Source of the DNA: Thermoanaerobaculia bacterium
Lineage (GTDB): Bacteria; Acidobacteriota; Thermoanaerobaculia; Gp7-AA8
Direction of reading: 5' to 3'
Length of the DNA: 11,469 bases
Assembly (NCBI GenBank): GCA_023700825.1
Contig: JAMPYE010000094.1
Span: 1 to 11,469 of the forward strand
The notes under the pieces were generated by a model that worked only from the letters and a program-made list of their open reading frames with translations, ran no database searches and was not told the origin of the DNA. A program made the translations under genes and the position numbers. This document shows, in pieces, positions 7,468-11,469 of the stretch (its first letter is position 1; every line of letters starts with the position of its first letter).

Positions 7468-9483
7468 CTACTTCCCGATCATCGCCAGCAACTCGTTCTC
7501 GCTGATCACCGGCACCCCGAGGCTCTTCGCCTTGTCGAGCTTCGAACCGGCCTCCTCGCCCGCGACGAGGAAGGAGGTCTTCTTCGATACCGATCCCGAG
7601 GTCTTCCCTCCCTCCGCCTCGATCAGCGCGTGGATCTCGTCACGGCTGTAGCGGGCCAGTGTTCCGGTGACGACGAACGTCTTTCCGGCGAGGGAGTCGC
7701 CCAGCCGCTTCTTCACGAAGCTCGGCGCGAAACCGGCACGGAGCAGCTTCTCGATCCTCTCCCGGTTCACCGGGTCGGCGAAATGCGCGCGAACCGACGC
7801 GGCGACGACGGGGCCGATGTCGGGAACGCCGACGAGCTCGTCTTCGGTCGCTTCCATCAGACGCTCGAGCGACTCGAATCGTTCCGCGAGAAGTTTTGCC
7901 GCCCGCTCGCCGACGTGGCGGATCCCGAGGGCGAAGACGAGCCGCTCGAGAGACTTCGTCTTCGACGCTTCCAGCTGGGCGAGAAGCTTGTCGGCGGAAA
8001 GCTCACCCCAACCTTCGAGCGCGACGAGATCCTCGCGGCGAAGGGTGTAGAGATCCGAGAAATCGCGAACGAGCCCCTTCTCGAAGAAGAGCGCGACGGC
8101 CTTGTCGCCGATCCCCTCGACGTCCATCGCCTTGCGCCCGCCGAAGTGCAGCACCGCCTCGCGCAGCTTCGCCGGACACTGCTCGTTCGAGCAGCGCCAC
8201 GCGACTTCGTCTTCGTCGCGGACGACCGGCGACCCGCACTCCGGGCACGCCTCGGGCGGCGAGACCGGCACGGTCTTCTTCGGACGGCGGTCGGCGATCA
8301 CCTCCGTGACCTTCGGGATCACGTCGCCGCCCTTTTCGACCGACACCGTGTCACCGACGCGAATGTCCTTGCGCGCAAGCTCCTCGAAATTGTGCAGCGT
8401 CGCGCGCCTGACCGTCGAACCGCCGATGAAGACGGGATCGAAATTGGCCACCGGGGTGATCGCTCCCGTCCGTCCGACCTGGAAGGTGATCTCCCTCACG
8501 ACCGTCAGCGCAGCCTCGGGAGGGTACTTGTACGCGATCGCCCAGCGCGGGAACTTCGAGGTCGCGCCGAGCTGGCGCTGCCTGTCGAAGCGATCGACCT
8601 TCACGACGATGCCATCGATCTCGAACGCGAGCTCGTGGCGTTTCTGCTGCCACTTCTCGACGAACTCCTGCACCTCGTCGAGCGAGCGGCAGTGCGCGCG
8701 TGCGGGATTCACGGGGAAGCCGAGAGAGGCGAGCTTCTCGTAGATCTCGTGCTGCGCGGCGAGAGTCTGCCCTTCCATCTCGACGATCTGGTAGGTGAAG
8801 GCGCGAAGCTTCATTTTCGCGACTTCCGCCGAGTCCTTGAGTCGCAGCGCTCCTGCCGCGGCGTTGCGCGGGTTCACGAACGGGTCCTGCCCTTCTTCGG
8901 CAAGCTCATCGTTGAGCCGGAGGAACTGCTCCTTGTCGAGATAGATCTCGCCGCGGACGCGGAGTTTCTTCTCGAACGCGATCTTCAACGGCAGCGCGCG
9001 AACGGTACGGACGTTCTGCGTGACGTCGTCGCCGGTGACGCCGTCGCCGCGCGTGGCGCCGCGCACGAGCCGGCCGCCTTCGTAAAGGAGGTCGACCGAG
9101 AGACCGTCGATCTTCAGATCGACCGAGTAGTCGACTGCGTCAGTGCCGAGCCCCTTGCGGACGCGGGCCTCCCATTCGCCGAGTTCCTCGAGCGAGTACG
9201 CATTCTCGATCGACAGCATCGGCGGGTCGTGAGGAGCGGGCTTGAACTTCTCCCCCTTCGCGAGCCGCTGCCCGCCGACGCGAACGGTCGGCGACTCGGG
9301 CGACTGCAGCTCCGGATGCTCGCGCTCGAGATCGCCGAGCCGGCGCATCAGCTGGTCGAAATCGTAGTCGGAGATCTCGGGGCGCGCGTCGACGTAGTAG
9401 AGCCGCTCGTGCCGGCGAATCTCGTCGCGCAGTCTCTCGATCTCGTCGCGGAGCGCCGTGCCTTCGTCCTTCTTCTTCGCCAT
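7468..9483 (-). CDS. ligA: NAD+-dependent DNA ligase LigA
   Basis: Essential replicative ligase that seals nicks in DNA using NAD+. The 671 residues match full-length LigA. Domains in order: N-terminal Ia domain with the NMN-binding pattern RLYYVDARPEISDYDFD (about 27-43); adenylation domain with the catalytic lysine in LKIDG (about Lys124), plus RGDGVTGDDVT and the FVNPRNAAAGALR block; OB fold with QVGRTGAITPVA and the VGDTV / KGGDVIPKV stretches; four-cysteine zinc finger CPECG...RCSNEQCP (about 412-435); helix-hairpin-helix region (about 450-575); C-terminal BRCT domain (about 595-671) with GKTFVVTGTL. Nothing is truncated. The start at 9483 has no Shine-Dalgarno; a -10-like hexamer lies only 9 nt upstream, suggesting a leaderless or nearly leaderless mRNA. 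The downstream TPR operon begins 134 bp further on. Confidence 0.98.
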   Translation of the reverse strand: MAKKKDEGTALRDEIERLRDEIRRHERLYYVDARPEISDYDFDQLMRRLGDLEREHPELQSPESPTVRVGGQRLAKGEKFKPAPHDPPMLSIENAYSLEELGEWEARVRKGLGTDAVDYSVDLKIDGLSVDLLYEGGRLVRGATRGDGVTGDDVTQNVRTVRALPLKIAFEKKLRVRGEIYLDKEQFLRLNDELAEEGQDPFVNPRNAAAGALRLKDSAEVAKMKLRAFTYQIVEMEGQTLAAQHEIYEKLASLGFPVNPARAHCRSLDEVQEFVEKWQQKRHELAFEIDGIVVKVDRFDRQRQLGATSKFPRWAIAYKYPPEAALTVVREITFQVGRTGAITPVANFDPVFIGGSTVRRATLHNFEELARKDIRVGDTVSVEKGGDVIPKVTEVIADRRPKKTVPVSPPEACPECGSPVVRDEDEVAWRCSNEQCPAKLREAVLHFGGRKAMDVEGIGDKAVALFFEKGLVRDFSDLYTLRREDLVALEGWGELSADKLLAQLEASKTKSLERLVFALGIRHVGERAAKLLAERFESLERLMEATEDELVGVPDIGPVVAASVRAHFADPVNRERIEKLLRAGFAPSFVKKRLGDSLAGKTFVVTGTLARYSRDEIHALIEAEGGKTSGSVSKKTSFLVAGEEAGSKLDKAKSLGVPVISENELLAMIGK

Positions 9484-9492
9484 GCGAGGTTA

Positions 9493-9521
9493 ACTCTAGG
9501 TGGCTGGAGCGCGCGGATCAA
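9493..9521 (-). promoter_or_regulatory. Probable sigma-70-type promoter of ligA
   Basis: On the minus strand, TTGATC (9516-9521) and TAGAGT (9493-9498) are separated by exactly 17 nt; each matches four of six consensus positions. The -10 ends 9 nt before the ligA ATG, so transcription would begin only a few bases before, or at, the start codon. This agrees with the lack of a Shine-Dalgarno. Confidence 0.5.
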
Positions 9522-9532
9522 CACCCGCGCGC
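9509..9532. repeat. Perfect 8-bp inverted repeat over the ligA -35
   Basis: GCGCGCGG (9509-9516) and CCGCGCGC (9525-9532) form a perfect dyad around an 8-nt centre and overlap the proposed -35 hexamer. No T-run follows on either strand, so it is not a standard terminator. It could be an operator, or a chance result of GC-rich composition. Confidence 0.4.
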
Positions 9533-9545
9533 GACAGGAATGGGC

Positions 9546-9761
9546 GGCATCCCGGAGGGATGCCATAGGGTAGCCGGTGGCGAGGCCCGCGGAGCGGGGC
9601 GACGCCACCGGAAGGGGGTTTCGAGAGATTGGCCGCACCCCGGCAGGGGTGCCATAGGTTCCTGCACCCCTCCGGGGTGCCTAACGAGGGTCGCGCAGGT
9701 ACCGGTGGCGTCGCGCTTCGCGCTCGCCTTCGGCTACCCCATCCTGCCCCTCCGGGGCAGG
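9546..9761. repeat. 216-bp dyad-symmetric cluster of palindromes (REP/BIME-like)
   Basis: A non-coding composite of five or more hairpins between trmJ and ligA. From the left: A, GGCATCCC/GGGATGCC with loop GGA (9546-9564); B, CCGGTGGCG/CGCCACCGG (9574-9611); C, GCACCCC/GGGGTGC (9635-9652); D, GCACCCC/GGGGTGC with loop TCC (9664-9680); B', CCGGTGGCG/CGCCTTCGG (9702-9733); E, CCTGCCCC/GGGGCAGG with loop TCC (9743-9761). A plus B on the plus strand corresponds to E plus B' on the minus strand: a GGA-loop palindrome followed by GGGTAGCC, GGCGAG and GACGCCACCGG. The whole is therefore an inverted pair of half-elements centred near 9658. It resembles the interspersed palindromic repeats spread in trans by REP-associated transposases, but no transposase is in the window. 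It could also end or protect the trmJ transcript. The rest of the 344-bp gap (9762-9827) shows nothing I recognise. Confidence 0.8.
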
Positions 9762-9827
9762 CGGGCCATCTTGCACAACGAAGCTCGTCTGCCTGACTGC
9801 CATGGCCTCTGGTTCGTGGCCTTCGAC

Positions 9828-10577
9828 CTACTCTTCGCCTTTCGCTTCCCGCCCCTCATCAGCCTTGTCCCTCTCCGCCTTTCCGATTCGCCAGTTCACC
9901 TGGCCGAGGAGGGCGAGCAGGAGCGATGCCTCGCGCTTGGAAAGCATTGCGCGACCGGCGAGAGCGCGGAGCTCGTTGAACATCCGGTCGGGATTGGTCT
10001 GGTGAAGAAAGCCGATCTCCAGCAGAAATTCCTTGGCACGCTCGTGGAGTCGCTGGATGAGCTGTCCCGGCGCGGGCTCGCTCTCGATCGGCGCGGAGCG
10101 GAGTCCCTTCGACATCTCGTAGCAGAAGACGCCGACGGTCATCGCGAGGTTCATCGTCGGGAAGGCAGGAGAGGTCGGCACCGACGCGGTGCGAAGACAG
10201 AGAGCGATCTCTTCGTTTCGCAGCCCCCACTCCTCGCGGCCGAACACGATCGCGAGCTGATGCTCGTCGTCGAAGGTCGATGCGAGCTCCGCGACGCTCG
10301 TCGGAGTCAGCTGCTCGAATACCTGTCGCGCTCGCACCGCCGTCGTCGCGATGCTCAGATCGCAGTCGGCGAGCGCATCCTCGAGCCGCTCGACGCGCTT
10401 CGCACCGTGAACCAGGTCGGACGCGCCGCTCGCCCACCACTCCGAGATCTGGTCGACGCGCTGGTTTCTCGAGCCGACGATCCAGAGATCGTCGTACCCG
10501 AAGTTTTTCATCACGCGCGCGACCGCGCCCACGTTTCCTGCTTCGTGCGGCTCTACAAGGACGATGCGAAGTTTCAT
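9828..10577 (-). CDS. trmJ: TrmJ-type tRNA 2'-O-methyltransferase (SPOUT family)
   Basis: A 249-residue SpoU-class (SPOUT) RNA methyltransferase, most like TrmJ, which methylates the ribose at position 32 of the tRNA anticodon loop using S-adenosylmethionine; acts in the cytoplasm as a dimer. The three family motifs are present: motif 1, VLVEPHEAGNVGAVARVMKN (7-25ish) with Asn15 and Arg21; motif 2, IVFGREEWGLRNEEI (110-124); motif 3, PTMNLAMTVGVFCYEM (140-155), where MNLAMTV replaces the more usual SLNLSQAV. The helical C-terminal region (about 170-235) is the usual TrmJ extension, and the charged tail ends in EGREAKGEE. The start at 10577 has no Shine-Dalgarno. The gene is flanked by repeat structures on both sides, so it may be its own transcription unit. 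Another tRNA or rRNA SpoU methyltransferase is possible but less likely. Confidence 0.9.
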   Translation of the reverse strand: MKLRIVLVEPHEAGNVGAVARVMKNFGYDDLWIVGSRNQRVDQISEWWASGASDLVHGAKRVERLEDALADCDLSIATTAVRARQVFEQLTPTSVAELASTFDDEHQLAIVFGREEWGLRNEEIALCLRTASVPTSPAFPTMNLAMTVGVFCYEMSKGLRSAPIESEPAPGQLIQRLHERAKEFLLEIGFLHQTNPDRMFNELRALAGRAMLSKREASLLLALLGQVNWRIGKAERDKADEGREAKGEE

Positions 10578-10586
10578 GCGGACGGC

Positions 10587-10592
10587 ATGATA
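10587..10592 (-). promoter_or_regulatory. Candidate -10 hexamer of trmJ
   Basis: TATCAT on the minus strand matches five of six -10 positions and ends 9 nt before the trmJ ATG, the same distance as the proposed ligA -10. No -35 is recognisable because the upstream DNA is the heptamer repeat. It would imply a leaderless or nearly leaderless mRNA. Confidence 0.35.
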
Positions 10593-10631
10593 TTTCGGAT
10601 TTCAGATTTCGGATTTCGGATTTCGGATTTG
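10592..10631 (+). repeat. Tandem 7-bp repeat array, left arm
   Basis: Five consecutive copies of ATTTCGG (the second reads ATTTCAG) followed by a partial copy ATTTG. It starts 14 bp upstream of the trmJ start codon. Positions 10599-10631 are the left arm of a 33-bp imperfect inverted repeat with the array at 10729-10761. It is far more AT-rich than its surroundings. Confidence 0.9.
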
Positions 10632-10728
10632 AAGGCAGCGGCCCTCCCGGCGACCCTCAACGCGCGGCGAGATCGATCAATGACTCAGCGCAGAGGTCCC
10701 GACCACCCGGCGCCTGCGCGAGGGATAC

Positions 10729-10761
10729 CAAATCCGAGATCCGAAATCCGAAATCCGAAAT
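10729..10761 (-). repeat. Tandem 7-bp repeat array, right arm
   Basis: CAAAT followed by four heptamers (CCGAGAT, then CCGAAAT three times), the reverse complement of the left array. Arms of 33 bp pair with two non-Watson-Crick positions across a 97-nt GC-rich loop (10632-10728) in which I see no gene. The right arm ends 4 bp after the metallo-hydrolase stop, so it would form in that gene's transcript tail if read through. Confidence 0.9.
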
Positions 10762-10765
10762 CGCC

Positions 10766-11469
10766 TCACCCTCCCATCAACCGCATCCAGTCCTCGAGGC
10801 TCCGCGGCTGCAGGTAGTAGCTCTCGCTGCGCTCTTCGCCGAGCGTGCGGGAGGGGACCGGGCCGTAGTCGTGGCCGGGGAAAAGGATCGTCTCGGACGG
10901 CAGCGTCGCGAGCCGCTGCGTGAGCGTGCGGTACATCTCCGCCGGGTCGCCTCCCGGAAGATCGACGCGACCACATCCTTCGACGAACAGCGTGTCGCCG
11001 GCGACGAGCCTTCCCTCGACGAGGAAGCACTGGCTTCCCGGCGTGTGGCCCGGGGTATGGAGCAACTGCACGCGCACCGCTCCGACCTCGACATGGTCGC
11101 CGCCATCGTGCGTTGCGAGGTCGCTCTGCGAGAGCCCGGTGACCTTCCTGATTCCCTCGGCCTCGTCGCGATGGCAGTGGACTTTGATGCCTTTCGCCTC
11201 CTGAACGGACGCGAGTCCCTGGACACGGAATCCGAACAACTCCCCCCCGATGTGGTCGGGGTGGTAGTGGGTCGCCAGCGCGCCGACGATCTCCATCCCA
11301 TCGCCACGCGCGGCGTCGAACAGGCCCGGAACGTCCCACGCAGGATCGACGACGAGGCACTTCTTCGCATCGCGGTCGCCGATGAGGTACGCGAAGTTGC
11401 GCATCTGTCCCGCGACCGGATCGTCCTGCGCGAAATCGCGTCCGGCGAGAAGCTGGCGGAAGTAGAGTC
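10766..11469 (-). CDS. Metallo-beta-lactamase-fold hydrolase (5' end beyond window)
   Basis: A metallo-hydrolase of the glyoxalase II / persulfide dioxygenase-like branch, probably cytoplasmic, with a metal centre. Numbered from the internal Met at 11404, the metal ligands are THYHPDH (45-51), His120 in HTPGHTPGS, Asp137 in AGDTLF, and His178 in FPGHDYG. The segment EGCGRVDLPGGD (142-153) resembles the GCGRTDF motif of ETHE1-type persulfide dioxygenases. The substrate is not certain: hydroxyacyl-thioester hydrolysis and persulfide oxidation are both possible. The Met at 11404 is not the true start: the frame stays open to the edge and reads LYFRQLLAGRDFAQDD then PVAGQ before it, which looks like the normal N-terminal strand, so the beginning lies outside the window. 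It is followed by the heptamer inverted repeat and then trmJ on the same strand. Confidence 0.92.
   Translation of the reverse strand, partial: LYFRQLLAGRDFAQDDPVAGQMRNFAYLIGDRDAKKCLVVDPAWDVPGLFDAARGDGMEIVGALATHYHPDHIGGELFGFRVQGLASVQEAKGIKVHCHRDEAEGIRKVTGLSQSDLATHDGGDHVEVGAVRVQLLHTPGHTPGSQCFLVEGRLVAGDTLFVEGCGRVDLPGGDPAEMYRTLTQRLATLPSETILFPGHDYGPVPSRTLGEERSESYYLQPRSLEDWMRLMGG

Noticed and set aside
7375..9573. A 732-residue plus-strand open frame covering all of ligA
   Set aside because: It is antisense to a complete, motif-rich LigA. Its translation is dominated by Arg, Glu and Leu with no recognisable domain; high-GC codon use on one strand routinely leaves the opposite strand open.
9546..9761. 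Palindrome cluster as a simple intrinsic terminator of trmJ
   Set aside because: The hairpins are strong, but none is followed by a T-run on the minus strand, and the mirror-symmetric layout is more than a terminator needs. A partial termination role is still possible.
10592..10761. Heptamer arrays as a CRISPR array
   Set aside because: The unit is 7 bp with no spacers, and the two arrays face each other; no cas genes are nearby.
9540..10817. A 425-residue plus-strand open frame crossing both repeat regions
   Set aside because: It includes the palindrome cluster and heptamer arrays (producing FRISDFGFRISDL-like text) and lies antisense to trmJ. The repeats are better explained as non-coding.

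Overview
This is a high-GC bacterial chromosomal window made almost entirely of chromosomal genes. Three features indicate a Gram-negative (diderm) cell: two lipoproteins with clear lipoboxes, a LolB-like outer-membrane lipoprotein, and a DUF3187-type predicted outer-membrane beta-barrel. The overall style (high GC, dispersed palindromic and heptamer repeats in the gaps, and the sequence of the metallo-beta-lactamase protein) would fit Acidobacteriota or a similar soil or sediment lineage. That placement is inference; no rRNA or other decisive marker is present.

Layout, left to right. (1) Positions 1-1470, minus strand: a GH13 alpha-amylase-family lipoprotein that runs off the left edge, preceded by a small four-helix membrane protein of unknown function. 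(2) Positions 1568-2640, plus strand: a two-gene unit of a PNPOx-like flavoprotein and a class I SAM methyltransferase, joined by a 4-nt ATGA overlap. (3) Positions 2696-7333, minus strand: a probable operon read TPR protein, LolB-like lipoprotein, IspE kinase, DUF3187 barrel. The TPR-LolB-IspE order is also found in many Proteobacteria. (4) Positions 7468-9483, minus strand: full-length NAD+-dependent DNA ligase LigA with its own probable promoter and a nearly leaderless start. (5) Positions 9484-9827: a 344-bp gap holding a 216-bp palindromic repeat element of dyad symmetry. (6) Positions 9828-10577, minus strand: TrmJ-type tRNA ribose methyltransferase. (7) Positions 10578-10765: a gap occupied by two facing arrays of a 7-bp repeat that form a 33-bp imperfect inverted repeat. 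(8) Positions 10766-11469, minus strand: a metallo-beta-lactamase-fold hydrolase whose N-terminus lies beyond the right edge.

The protein-coding content is conventional: isoprenoid precursor synthesis (IspE), outer-membrane lipoprotein placement, DNA ligation, tRNA modification, starch-type glycan hydrolysis and hydrolase chemistry. I see no defence system, phage, integrase, transposase, CRISPR array, tRNA or rRNA. The least explained parts are the two non-coding repeat structures on either side of trmJ, together with the very short or absent mRNA leaders suggested for ligA and trmJ.
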